A stretch of 64,000 nucleotides of DNA from positions 554,726 to 618,725 of the forward strand of contig CAUYUJ010016371.1 of assembly GCA_963575745.1 (NCBI GenBank), in the 5' to 3' direction. This document shows, piece after piece, positions 42,977 to 54,946 of this stretch; within the stretch, counting starts at the first letter, position 1; each line of letters starts with the position of its first letter. Made by a program: the position numbers and the translations under genes. A model generated the notes under the pieces. It saw nothing but the letters and a program-made list of their open reading frames with translations. It did no database searches and was not told the DNA's origin. The stretch comes from Prorocentrum cordatum. Lineage: Eukaryota; Sar; Dinophyceae; Prorocentrales; Prorocentraceae.

Positions 42977-43480
42977 TAGTAGTAGTAGTAAGAGTAAGCG
43001 TCGTCGCAAAAAAACACGAACAGTACGAGTAGTAGTACCAGGAGTCGCAGGAGCAATAACAATAGTAATAGCACTAATAGTGCTGCTAGCAGTAGCAGTA
43101 TGAGTAGTAGTGGTAGTACTAGTTACTAGTGAGTAGTAGTAGTAGTAGTAGTAGTGGTAGGAGTAGTAGTCGAAGTAGTGGAAGTAGCAGCAGAAGCAGT
43201 AGTAGTAGTAATAATAGCCGTGGTAGTCGTAGTAGTAGTAGTAGTAGTAGTAGTAGTCGTCGTCGTAGTGGTAGTGGTAGTGGTAGTAGTAGTAGTACTC
43301 GCAGTGACCGAAGTAGTAGTAGTAGTAGTAGTAGTACTACTACTACTACTAGTAATAGTAGTAGTAGTAGTAGTAGTTGTAGTTGTAGTTGTAGTAATAG
43401 TAGTAGCTGTAGCAAATCCAATAGTAGTAGTAGTAGTAGTAGTAGTAATAAACATCGTGGTTGATTTGCAATAGCATGTC
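42066..43480. repeat. GTA trinucleotide array, second block
   Basis: Degenerate from about 42120, nearly pure GTA at about 42735-42990 and 43130-43460. Together with 40180-41190 it makes about 2.3 kb of one trinucleotide on one strand. Confidence 0.95.
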
Positions 43481-43925
43481 TGTAGTGGTGGTAAGAGCAA
43501 CAATGACAACCGTAGAAGGAATGAAAAAGAGGGAAGGAGCAACACCTATATAAATGACATCAGTACCAGTACTGTAAGTAGTAGCAATAAGCGCAACAAT
43601 CGTGATCATATGTTCGAAATGGCCGTACTCTACATTATAGATAATAACAAGAGGAAGGATAGGGCTGGCAGGAGAAGTGGGACTATCATCCGCTGGCGAT
43701 AATAACCTTAGTAATCGGCAAAAGATGATGTTCGCAGTGCATCTTCAATATTCGGAAGAATCTTCAGGATCCTCCATGGGTTAGAAAAATTAGGCAAGAT
43801 CGGAGGTGAGGGGGTGAGATCGAAAAGGAACGGAGAGCCCCCCTACCGGGAAATCGATTTCGGTTTCGTGTTCGTGCGTGCCGTGCGGGCGAGGCGAAGC
43901 TGCGTGGGCGGGCGAGAGAAAACCT
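43481..43925. other. No gene recognised
   Basis: Unique-looking DNA between the GTA array and the 87-bp repeat. Confidence 0.5.
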
Positions 43926-44195
43926 CCTGTGGCTGAGGCGCGGCCGGACCAAATGATTCCCTTCCGGGCGGCCGGGGCCCCGCGGTGTCCCGCCGGTGTC
44001 CCGCTGGTGTCCCGTGTGGCTAAGGCGCGGCCGGACGAAATGTCTCCCTTCCGGGCGGCCGGGGCCCCGCGAGGTCCCGCCGGTGTCCCGCTGGTGTCCC
44101 GTGTGGCTGAGGCGCGGCCGGACGAAATGATTCCCTTCCGGGCGGCCGGGGCCCCGCGGTGTCCCGCCGGTGTCCCGTCGGTGTCCCGTCGGTGA
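43926..44195. repeat. 87-bp tandem repeat, three copies
   Basis: GTGGCTGAGGCGCGGCCGGA starts at 43929, 44016 (one change) and 44103. Each unit ends with nested CGGTGTCCCGCCGGTGTCCC 10-bp repeats. Confidence 0.95.
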
Positions 44196-44197
44196 TG

Positions 44198-44228
<31 letters not shown>

Positions 44229-44780
44229 CGATGATGATGATGATGATGATGTTGACAACGATGATGATGATGGTGATGATGATGGTGGTGATGATGGTGA
44301 GTTCGATAGTGAGATCGATAGTGAGACCGAATGTGAGATCGATTGTGATATTGATTGTGATATCGATAGTGAGATCGATAGTGAGATCGAACGAGAGGTC
44401 GATCATGACTTCGATAGTGAGTTCGATAGTGAGATCGATAGTCAGATCGATTGTGAGATCGATTGTGACATCGATTGTGATATCGATAGTGAGATCGATA
44501 GTGAGACCGAATGTGAGATCGATTGTGAGATCGATTGTGAGATCGATCGAATGAGATCGATAGTGATATAGGTAGTGAGATCGATCGTGAGACCGAATGT
44601 CAGATCGATCGTGAGATCGATAGCCAGATCGATTGTGAGATCTATTGTGAGATCGATTGTGATATCGATAGTGAGATCGTTAGTGAGATCGAGTGTAAGA
44701 TCGATAGCCAAATCGATTGTGAGATTGATCGAATGAGATCGATAATGAGATCGATAGCGAGATCGACAGTGAGATCGATC
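44185..44780. repeat. GAT trinucleotide array, then 12-bp GAGATCGATAGT minisatellite
   Basis: GATGATGATG spans 44192-44300. From 44301 to 44780 the unit is GAGATCGATAGT or GAGATCGATTGT, about 40 copies, with a GATC or near-GATC in each. Four-residue repeats (S-E-I-D, R-S-I-V, I-D-L-T) in open frames are by-products of the 12-bp unit. Confidence 0.95.
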
Positions 44781-45295
44781 GAGTGCGACGGTGGTCCCCC
44801 CCCCTCGCCTCCTTATCACCCGAAGGGTGGTCTATGCGGTTCCTTCAGTATTCTCAAACAGAGACTCTACAGGATTCCCCAAAATTACTCACGGTTCCTA
44901 CGGTTTCTCAATGGCTTCTCAAAGTCCACAGCAATTGTTCAAGATGCCCGCAGATTTGTCAGGATATCGCAGGAATCCTTGGGTGTCCTACAAGATTCCG
45001 TCGCATTGCTAAAAACGTGCCCTCCGATTCCTTAATGGATACCATCGATTCCCGAGGATTTCTCCAGATTCCTAAAGGTTCCAAGAAGGTTTGCAAAGTT
45101 CCCAGAAGATTTCAAAACGGATTCCTGAGGCATCCGATGGCTTCTTCCAGATTCTTTGAATGTTCCCACGGATTCCAAAGGATTCCAAAGGATTCCTCAA
45201 GAGTCCTCGAAACTCCTCTGAATACCAATGGATCCCTCTGGAAACTCCAGGAGTCCGACGGATTACCATTCAGACTACTACTGGAACCTTGCACT
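44781..45295. repeat. Degenerate GATTCC-rich repeat
   Basis: Phrases such as AAAGGATTCC, ACGGATTCC, GGATTCCTCA and AGATTCC recur every 10-20 bp. The plus frame 44783-45349 (188 codons) is open across it but has no domain. Confidence 0.5.
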
Positions 45296-45600
45296 GATAC
45301 GCTGGTAAACCGATCAACCGAGAGCACTGGTAAAACAATCAACCGATAAAACGAGAAACGCCGTTGAGTCGATAAACCGATAAACCGAACAACCGAACAA
45401 AACCGTCTTGCACTGAAATTACGACGCACTGGCGAGGGGCGGGTTGTGTGGATTACTGGTTCGCGCGACTATTAAATGATATTTCGAAATACTGATGTCG
45501 GCTTATCGGTCGACCAGGACCAACCGATAGACCGATCATCCGAAATAACTGATCGGTTGCCTGGTTGATCGGTTCATCGCTGTTGGTGTGAAGCCCTGCG
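45296..45600. repeat. AACCGATCAACCG motifs in both orientations
   Basis: AAACCGATCAACCGA near 45306, ACAATCAACCGATAAA near 45334 and GATAAACCGATAAACCGA near 45370 face CTGATCGGTTGCCTGGTTGA, then TCGGTTCATCG, near 45548-45578. The stretch could fold back. Confidence 0.55.
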
Positions 45601-45829
45601 GCTGCAATACAGCTGTACCTACTTGGAACAACCGACTGCTATGGGCACCCTTTCCTCCTCGGAGCGCCACGCCCGCCGCCGCCGCCCAGCGCCGCCGCGC
45701 CTCGGTGGGGGGCGCCGACGCTGCCGTCGCTGCCGGCCCGCGGGGCGGCCGCGCGCGCTTGCGCTTGGCGCATCTACGTCATCCACGCAGCGTTCCGCAT
45801 GCTGCTCCTGCTCCCTCATGCTCCCCCCA

Positions 45830-46445
45830 ATCCTCCTCCTCTTATTACTCCTCCTCCTCCTCCTCCTCCTCCTCCTCCTCCTCCTCCTCCTCCTCTTCCT
45901 CCTCATCCTCCTTGTTATGGCTCTTATTTGTTGTAGTATTATGACTGTTCTTCTCCTCCTCCTCCTACTCCTCTTCCCCTCCACCTCCTCCTCCTCCTCC
46001 TCCTCTCCTCCTCTCCTCCTCCTCCTACTCCTCTTCCCTTCCCTCCTCCTCTCCTCCTCTTCCACCATCTCCTCCTCCTCCCCTTTTCCTATTCCTCCTC
46101 CTCTTCCTTCTCTGTTTCCTCCTCCTCTCCTCCTGTTTCCTCCTCCTCCTCCTGCTCCTCCTCCTCATCCGTCTTTTCCCTCCTCCTCCTCGCCCTCCTC
46201 CTGCTCCTGTTCCTACTCCCGATCGTCGTCTCCCTCCTCCTCCTCCTTCCTCCTCCTCCTCCTCCTCCCCCCTCCTCCTCCCCCTCCTCCCCTCCTCCTC
46301 CTCCTCCTCCTCCCCTCTCCTCCTCCCTCCCCCGCCTTTTACTCCTCGTTCTTCCGTCTCCTGCTCAAGTTCCCCTCCTCCTGCCCCTCCTCCTCCTCCT
46401 CCTCCTCCTCCTCCTCCTCCTCCTCCTCCTCCTCTTCCTTTGCGT
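45830..46445. repeat. CCT trinucleotide array
   Basis: About 600 bp of CTCCTCCTCC with CTT, CCC and GTT interruptions. The long Leu/Pro/Ser frame starting at 45623 is a repeat translation. 45600-45830 is GC-rich, with no gene. Confidence 0.95.
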
Positions 46446-46509
46446 CAGTCCCTATGAAAATTCCCATGCTCGTTAGAAACACCTTCATCCGCATCAACCT
46501 CTTATCGTG

Positions 46510-46860
46510 ATTAAAACCACAAACATCATCATCGTCACCATAATGCAAATAGTACAAGCAACATACTGATGGTACGAATCATCGTAAGCGCATCATCATC
46601 ATCGCCAGCATCGCTGTCATCACCCGCTACATCACCAGCACCATAACAATCATTAACATCACGACCACCATCACGATCACCGTTATCGTCAGCATCCGTA
46701 TCATCACCATCATCCTCATCAGCATCATAGCCACGTCACCACCAACACCACCAGAAACGCCACCGCCACCATCACCATCGTTGTCATCGTCGCCATCAGC
46801 ACCATCATCATCACCATCATTAGCATCGTCATCATCACCACCATCATCAGCAGCAGCGCC
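46510..46860. repeat. Degenerate CAT/CAC trinucleotide array
   Basis: CATCATCATC, CACCACCATC and variants with about 20-30% interruptions. Confidence 0.85.
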
Positions 46861-47025
46861 GCGGCTTGCCTATCTGCGGCTACCATCACCATAATTTCCC
46901 ACATGCGGGGGGAGCCCGCGCGCTGTTAGGCGGGCCGGCCGCCGCGACCAGGGGCGCGAAAGCGGCCCCGACCGCGCCACGGGGCAGCCGCGCGCGGAAC
47001 TCTAGCCCGCACGCGGGCGAGAGTG

Positions 47026-47057
<32 letters not shown>

Positions 47058-48148
47058 AAAAAAAAAAAAAAAAAAAAGGAGAGGAGGGCGGACGAGAAAC
47101 TTAAGGGCGGTGCGGCGGGAAGATATATCGCCACCCCATCCACCGTACCCGCCGCGCGCGGGGCCCCTGTTTCCCCTTTCCGCGCGCGCTTCAGAGCCGA
47201 CTCAGACCCTCGGGAGGAGCGCGCGGCGGGGGCCCGCGCGCAGTGGCACGGGCCAGCCGCCGCGCCCCGGGGCGCGCGGCGGCCGCGGCCGCGCTACAGG
47301 GCACCCGCGCCCGGCAGCCCTGCACGGGGGCCGCGAGAGTCAGACAGCCGCGCTTTCAATGGGCGATCGGAGGGGCAGGGTCGCAGTCCAAGCGCCGCGC
47401 GTAGAGCGGCGCGCGACCCGCTCGCCGAAGAAGATGAATCAGTAGAGCGCCGCTCGTAGAAGAAGGAAAAATAAAACATATTTAGATGATAGTAGTAATT
47501 TTGATATGAAAAAAAGAAGGAAGACAAAAACAAACAAACCAAAAAAAAAAAAAACGAGCGTAGCACGCGCCGCGGCGGGAGCAAGCTCAGTCGCCGACGG
47601 ATCGTCTGCAACAAACTCAGGCCCGGGGCTCCCACAGGTTTGGCTGGCTTGCTAAATTAGCTCGCAGCCCAGAGCAATAACGCAAAACAACTCGCTAGCG
47701 TAAAAACTCAGTCGTGTATTCAGGGAAGTAGGAAGATGCAGGGGCGGATGCGCGCGCTGCTCTGCGCGGCAGCCGGCGTGCAAGCGCCAAGCGGGCCTCG
47801 CGGCCTCAAGGGGCCTCGCGTGGAAATCGGAGTGCGCCCCGGGCCCCACACAGAAAACGGAGCACGCAGAGGTGCCCGCAGTCGGTGGGGCACAGCACTA
47901 TGAGCGCCCACGCGGCCGTAGGCGTTGTCGGTGGACCACGGCGCAATCACGGAGCGCTCACGCGATCGCAGGGCTGCCCACAGAACGCGTCGCCCTCGAA
48001 GTGGTGACGGGGGTTGCGACGCCTCGAACCTGGAGCAAACCTCGCGTGCACGCAAGTCTGGCTCATCGTCATCGCGTCCCTGACCTGGCCATTGCCATAA
48101 CGTGTGTACTTATTGTACTTCCACTTGGTCCTGATTTCCATATGTTAA
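46861..48148. other. No gene recognised; GA/poly-A tract and an AT-rich island
   Basis: 47024-47080 is GAGAGA followed by an A run of about 23. 47455-47560 is an AT-rich island with a second A run (about 14) near 47541. The flanks are strongly GC-rich. Open frames have Arg/Ala/Gly/Pro bias only. Confidence 0.5.
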
Positions 48149-51100
48149 TCAAACTGCTGTGGCCTGGACTGCGTGGTCGGCATGACCCCCACCTCCATAT
48201 TCTGGTAAAACTCCTGCGTCCTGGACTGCATGGGCGTCGACTTCTGGGCCACGACATGCACCGGCAAGGAAAAAAAACAACCTGATTCCGAAGGCCACGC
48301 ACTGCGAGTAACGAGGCCAACTCATTGCGTAGCCTTCACGACTGCATGACGGCATGACGACCAGGTCCTGGCTGGCCCGGCTGCTGCTCGACTGCCCGAT
48401 CGGCCAGAGTTCGAAGCTGACTCCTGGCACAGGCGACGCTGCCATCGTCGGCAGCTGGGGGCCGGGGATGCGAACTTCAAGTCGCGCCCAGACGTGAGCG
48501 CCATCAGGATACCCGCGTGCGTCGCCACGATGAGAGCGCCCGCGACCATCGCGCGAATTGGGGCCCACCGCTGGATCTCTGCTGTTGGGGCGAGGGTCTC
48601 TCTCAGCATGCTGGCCGCGATCCTTGAGGTTTGTCCTGGGCGACTCTGGCGCCCTTCTCCGCCGCCCCCCCCCCCGAGGTTCTTGCCGCCCGTGAAAGTC
48701 GTCATCTCGATGTTGTCCGCCTGCCGCCCCACGCCCTTCAGCCCCAGTGGACCTCCGAGCTTCGCCGCCATATTCGGCTCCGTCAGCGCCTGGCGACGCC
48801 ACCCTGCATGCTCGGAAGCCTCGCTGATGGCATAGGCCTCTGCGCCGAGGGCGCCCCCGGACACGTCCTGAACGCCAGGCAAGCGGGATCAATGCGCTGG
48901 GCCTCCCCTGGGAGACCTCCTCGAGCGCGCGGGCCTACCCCCGACGAGCCCGCGCTGCGACCGCCCGCCCTCGGCACTGGCAAAGGCGGAGTCCCCGCAT
49001 GACACCAGCTGGGCCAGTAGAACGAACCCGGTCACGAACAAGCTCGGTGACCAACTGGTCAAAATTGATGAGGTCCTGAACCTGAAGCTCGCTGATGCGC
49101 TGGGCCGCCAAAATCTGCTTGCAGGCCGCGTCTGGGCGAGACCTCGTAGCAAGCCGCTGCGCCTGGCCGTCGGTCGTCCTGAAGCTGTTATCCCCATCAG
49201 GTACCGCCTCTAACTCGGGAAGCTTCATGCGCGTCGCGTCGACGGGGATATACTCAATCGCCTTGATCGCCTTGTCCTAGGCCACGTTGATGATACCCGG
49301 GGTCGTCTGCACCCTCGCGCCCAGGTAGTCGACGTCGCCGACCTTCCTGACAAAATGCACGTGCTTCTCGCTCGCCGGCATGATCTTTTGGACGCAGGTG
49401 CCGGACTGCTTCCAGGCGAAAAACACGTCGCCCACATTAGAACGGATGACCAGCAATATCTCGCCCTGGTACCAAACTCCTTCCAGCTCGCTTACGTGGA
49501 TCAGGTACTCACTGAGAACTGACTCCACATGCAAATACCAGGATCTGCCAGCATCCCTCGCACTGTAAATGCTGCCCGTTGCGAAGAAGATCTGTCCTGG
49601 AATGGTGACTGGTGGAAGATTCTCTAGCGACGTCTAATCATCAGAACACGGTCGGCACCCTCTGCCTGCGAGTTGGCGCTACTGGCATCGAACAAAGCGC
49701 CATCCCAACCATGCTGAGCTGCAAACCCGACCCCAATCGCAAGCCAAACTGCGCCTCGGCTCCCGGTCGGTTTGGACGCCCGAAATGGGCACGGAAAGAA
49801 TGGGCACGATGCCCAACAACAAATGTTGTCCCAAACCAACAGCGGCCGCTGTTGGGCAGGCGGCCTTCTGTCTCAAATGGACACAGGCCGCGGCGGCGCG
49901 AACAGCGAGTCCTGTTCAAAATGAACAGGAACTGCTGTTGGGTATTGTACCCATTCTTTCAGCACCCATTGCGTGCGTGCAGAGTCGGAGCGCAAGCGCG
50001 AATGCCCACGTCGATATCCGGACACCCTTGCACCGCCCTTGAAAATATTCGCGCCATTCTCGGTCAAATCCCACCTGGCGCCAACAACCTTGAGCCGCGG
50101 CCGCTCGCGATTGAGCTGGGCGAGCTCTTCCGCATGCCGCGCTGCGTGGAACGCCAGCCACTTGTCCCACTCCGAAGCCAGAGCTTCCGTCTCTCGACCT
50201 GGTTGCCGCCCGTCAGGTTCTTGAAGGTCAGATGCTTAACTTGCCCGCGATGTCCGCGCGCCTGAAACTGGCCGGGTAGACGGTCGAGTAGTCAAAGTCG
50301 ACAGACCACTTCAGAGCAAGCTCCACGATCAAGCGCTCGTCAACCCTGGGCTTCTGGGTGGCCTGTGGGTCTAGCAGCGATCGCCGGATGCCGCGCGACA
50401 CGTCGTCGGGCGGCGGCGGCGACGAGCTCGGTGCCCATGCCTTCAGACTGGCTGCAGAACTCCCTCTCGAACTGACCTCCGAGGTCTGCGATGCTCGCCC
50501 GGGGGCGGGCCAGCTCGGCCCATCCACCTCGCGCGCAGCGTCGCCCACGACGCGATGGGCCCCTTGTCGGCCTGCGGGGCCACCCGCTGGAAGGTCGCGG
50601 CCACGTCGATTTTGTTCTGCAGCTGAGCCCGGTTGTCCCCGACACCGGCGATAGTCGCCAGGTCGGTTGCCACTCCGTCGTCAAACTCGCGGAACGTGAA
50701 CTTCAGGTTCGCGGGCGTGGAGATGTCCGGAAGCTTCCGCCTCTCTCGGTCGGGGAAGCGGCGGGCTTCCGCTGCCGCGAACGCCTCAGCCGAGCCGGCC
50801 GAGCGCACTGGAGTTCCAGGGCCGCTGACACGTGCACTGCGGAGCGCGTGGGATGCTGACCCAAGCCGTCGGCATCCTGCCAAACTTCTCCTCCTTCAGA
50901 ATCTGCACCAGCATGCCCTCCGCAGTTCTTCTCTTTCGCAGGTCGCGCTCAGGCAGGCGAAGTCGAAAGGCCCCGTCGCGTCCGCCAGTGGCGATGGACT
51001 CTCTCCCTAGCGGGGCATTGAGCTCACGCGCCAGCTCGAACTGGCTGCCACTCCTTGGGTGCCCTCATCGAATAGCTGCAACTGCCTGCCCGTGTGCTTG

Positions 51101-51235
51101 AACTGCTTGCTCGAGCAGGATGAGGTTCTTCACCTCGCCCGCGCTCGCGCCTCGGTCGCGCGGCGCCTTGGCCCCGGCGATCCTGGCAAGGTTCTGCCCC
51201 CGCGGGCCTCGCTTCATGAAGCGCAGCTGGCGTTC
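48149..51235 (-). pseudogene. Coding-like minus-strand region of unknown identity, probably decayed
   Basis: Several minus-strand frames read like protein rather than random GC-rich sequence. 51100-50800 has F-E-L-A-R-E-L-N-A-P-L-G and R-R-T-A-E-G-M-L-V-Q-I-L. 50883-50443 has F-T-F-R-E-F-D-D-G-V-A-T-D-L. 50548-50228 has V-E-L-A-L-K-W-S-V-D-F. 49534-48935 is one frame interrupted by a single TAG at about 49277-49279, with Y-L-I-H-V-S-E-L-E-G-V-W-Y before it and I-K-A-I-E-Y-I-P-V-D after it. 48882-48322 contains a possible membrane span (A-L-I-V-A-T-H-A-G-I-L-M-A-L). Frames shift between blocks. I recognise no family. It follows a copia gag/protease remnant on the same strand and may be part of it, or a host gene whose exons I cannot join. 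Confidence 0.35.
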
Positions 51236-52600
51236 TAACCGAGGTTAGAATGGTCTCCCTCGGCGAAACCAACCATGTCCACATCGCACTTGCAGCAAGG
51301 ACAGAACCCCTGCCGCTCGCAGCTCCAGCATGCGCCAGCGTCGCATGAACTAGTGAAAGTCGCCGGGAAAGCACAGATACAACAATCGCGGCCTCCACGA
51401 AGCCTGTCATTGAACGTCGCCTTCTTGATACTCTGGGTCTCGTTGACGCTGGCGAACTCCTTCGCTGCCTTCACGGTCGAGCCGAGCCTCTGACCGCCAG
51501 TCGAGGTGGCCGCCGGAGCTCCGCGCGCATACGCCATGGTCCTCGACGTCGTCTTGCCACCCGCGGTCCTCGGTCGAAGCCTCCGAGGTAGCTCGTCGAC
51601 GACGCTCTCACCCCTGGAGCGGCTGCGCAGCGCGTGGCACGCGTCGGGGTTCACATCCACCATGCAATGTCCTATTGAACGATCCTGGGACAACTCGGCC
51701 ACATGGGGCCTATGGTGATCCGTCTCGGCGGCGATATCATGATCTCGGCGCGCACGGGCACGGGGCAATCGCGCACCAAGAAGGCTGAGCCCCTCGAATG
51801 TCCATCAGGTGCGCCTCGATGAAATGCGGCACCTTCGCCGCCGCCGCGGGGGGCCTCGCCGGGGCGGCAGAATCCTTCGCACCGCCATCGCCGCACCTGA
51901 GGGTCTCGTTCGCGGACTCGAAGGTCACGAGCTTGTCGGGGCCTGGCGACTTCAAGCGCCCGTAGTAGTCGCCCCACCACGGCGCGCCCATCGCGCTCCT
52001 GGCGCACGCCGAATCGACCGCGCCCTTCTGGCGCATCGGAAACGGCCCAGCGGCCGCCGCTCTCTGGAGCCCGGCGAGGGGGAACGCCATCTTGACCGCT
52101 TGGACATCCATCTCCTCGTCGTCGCCATCCACTCCAGCCGCCGCCGCTTGGACCACCCTTGAACCGGGGCACTGGATCGCCGGCCACGTGGCCCCAACCG
52201 TCGCACGCGCAGCGCTGGCGCTTGTCGAGCGCGCCCTTGATCGGCTGGAACTCGGCTCCGCGCTCTGGCCTCGCGCCGGCGGCTCGGCGGCCCCGACCGC
52301 GGCGCCGCCAAAGCCAGGAGACACGACCTTCCTGAGACTGACGCGGGCCTGGATTAATGTGGCGAGCGCATCGGGCAACTCCGAGAGCTGGTCCGCCGCC
52401 GTCTCGACCGCCGCGGCCCAGTCCCGGTCGAGCTCCTCCTCGGCGACGTCGCCGAGGTCGGTGCCCACGGCCTCCAGCTCGCGCTGCGCCAACTCCTCGA
52501 CCCCATCTTCGTCGGCCTCGTCATCCTCGAAACCGTCGTCATCCTCGTACTCGGTCACGTTGACTGCTCTGGGAGGTGGCCGTCCTTCGCCGCCATACTG
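51236..52600 (-). pseudogene. Retrotransposon gag end and retropepsin-like protease remnant (copia-like)
   Basis: The frame 52558-51737 starts with an acidic region and L-P-D-A-L-A-T-L-I-Q-A-R-V-S-L-R, resembling the end of gag in dinoflagellate copia elements. In another frame near 52225-52160, R-C-A-C-D-G-W-G-H-V-A-G-D is a damaged CCHC zinc knuckle. Then A-V-D-S-A-C-A-R-S (51995-52021) fits a D-S/T-G-A protease active site with Gly replaced by Ala, followed by W-W-G-D-Y-Y-G-R-L and E-T-L-R-C-G-D-G. 51768-51235 continues with L-S-Q-D-R-S-I-G-H-C-M-V-D-V and a cysteine-rich stretch (C-C-I-C, C-W-S-C, C-P-C-C-K-C). Integrase and reverse transcriptase were not found downstream. Family call by motif order only. 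Confidence 0.5.
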
Positions 52601-53534
52601 CTGATGCTTCGACTTCTCGAAAAGTAGTCTCGGATGTGGGTGTCCGCGTTCATCGATACGAAACTATCTGAAAGAATCCGCATCGTCGTAGTCTGCATTT
52701 CTCACAAATGAAAAATATCACTCGGTAGTGTTGCGCTGGGTGGCTCTCTGTTCCTTAGTAATGTCTCGCCGCACACTGAACAACCAACCCAAAATATCGG
52801 AATCATCGGTAAACTCGACACCATCCTGGGTAAACTTCGTCCCTCCCTGGTCGAATATCATGATGTAGCCCGAGATCCTGGTGCCTCCTCTGCGCGCATA
52901 CCTCTGCGTCTCGAAGACATCCGACATGGTTTCTCCTTTCCTGCACGCCTTCGGCGGGCACAAGGATTCGACCGCCTCCATCAAATTACGGATGCCACGA
53001 TCCAGGTCTGGAGGGGTGCTCTCCGTGATAATATCGCAATATGTTTCCCCTTGCCTTCGGGTGGGTCGGCTCGTATTTTTTCTTGACCTCGATACGGTTG
53101 CATGTTTTCGTTCTTGAGCGTCAGGGCCTTTTTTCTGCGTGCTGTTCCTCTGAATTTCCTGATCATTCTGGCTGCGATGCTACACTGCACGTCCGAGTTC
53201 AGCCCGGGCGTCCAGATGCGAAACTCCTGTTTGCTGGTCATCCACGACACAGGTGTGCCACCCTAGCCTGGGATGTAGCTGCCCTCGCGTTCCAAATTCG
53301 GATCAATATCTGCCTGGTTGCCGGCCACAGCGAACAAAACACCAGCGAGGAAGAGGACGAGCATGTAGTAGAGGAACTGGTTGATGAAGGTTCCTGCCCT
53401 GCAGGCGGCCGCGCTTCGGCCAAGGCCAGAAAGCCGCTGGCGCTGCTGGCGCAGACGCGGAATGAACCGTGTTGCTGCCACTGTCGGAGGGATATGTGCT
53501 TGCTACAAAACATGCTGCCCACACACAGTTGACA
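52601..53534. other. No gene recognised
   Basis: Less GC-biased than its flanks. Short frames on both strands, the longest 163 codons (53041-53532, plus), with no motif. It could hold untranslated or intronic parts of the minus-strand region below. Confidence 0.4.
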
Positions 53535-53968
<434 letters not shown>

Positions 53969-54818
53969 CATTACCCCAGTGCGACCCTACCTAGAAGTTG
54001 GAGCCCCTAGGAAAGCAGCATTAGTTGCTATGCTATGCTATGCTATGTTATGCACTATGCTATGCTGCACTATGCTATGCTATGCTATGCTATGCTATGC
54101 TATGCTATGCTATGCTGCGCTATGCTATGCTATGCTATGCTATGCTAAGCAATGCTATGTCATGCTGCGCTGTGCTATGCTAAGCTATGTATGCTATGCT
54201 ATGCTAAGCTGCCATATGCTATGCTATGCTGTGCTATGCTATGTTATGCTATGCTATGCTGCGCTATGCTATGCTATGCTATGCTATGCCATGATTGGCT
54301 ATGTTATGCTATGCTATGCGATGTTAATGCAGCGCTGCGCTGTGTTAAGCTAAGCTAAGCTAAGCTAAGCTAACCCTCTAGGCAGAGCCTAGGTAGGGAA
54401 TCACACCCATGCTGCGCTGTGCTATGCTGTGCTGTGCTGTGCTGCGCTATGCTATGCTATGCTATGCTATGCTATGCTGCGCTATGCTATGCTATGCGGG
54501 GCTATGCTATGATATGCTGTACTGCGCTATGCTATGCTACGCTATGCTTTGCTATGCTGTGCTCTGCTATGCTAAAGCTCAGCGAAGCTAAGATGAAGGT
54601 AAGCCAACTTTAAGATAAACCTAAGCTAAGATGAAGCTAAGCTAAGCTAAAATGAAATTAGCTAAGCTAAGATGAGATAAGCAACGCTAAGCTAGGGGGA
54701 CGTAACTGGGGGAACCGCGGGACGGATACTGGGGGAACTGCCCGGGGCGCTTTCCACTGCCCGGCACCTTTAAGCCCAGAGAGTAAGAACCCTTCTAGGC
54801 AGAGCCTAGGTAGGGGAT
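53969..54818. mobile_element. TIR element filled with TATGC/GCTAA pentanucleotides (copy 2), inserted in a CAT array
   Basis: Left CCCTACCTAG at 53985-53994, right CTAGGTAGGG at 54808-54817, internal CTAGGTAGGG at 54389-54398. The left shoulder TTACCCCAGTGCGA matches TTACCCCGGTGCGA in copy 1, and the 3' unique part (GGGGGACGTAACTGGGGGAA) is also shared. It is about 235 bp longer than copy 1 because of more pentamers and one extra block at 54405-54570. Both flanks are CATCAT repeat, so the insertion interrupts one array. Confidence 0.85.
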
Positions 54819-54821
54819 CAG

Positions 54822-54867
<46 letters not shown>

Positions 54868-54887
54868 GTCATCATCATCATCACCAG

Positions 54888-54946
<59 letters not shown>

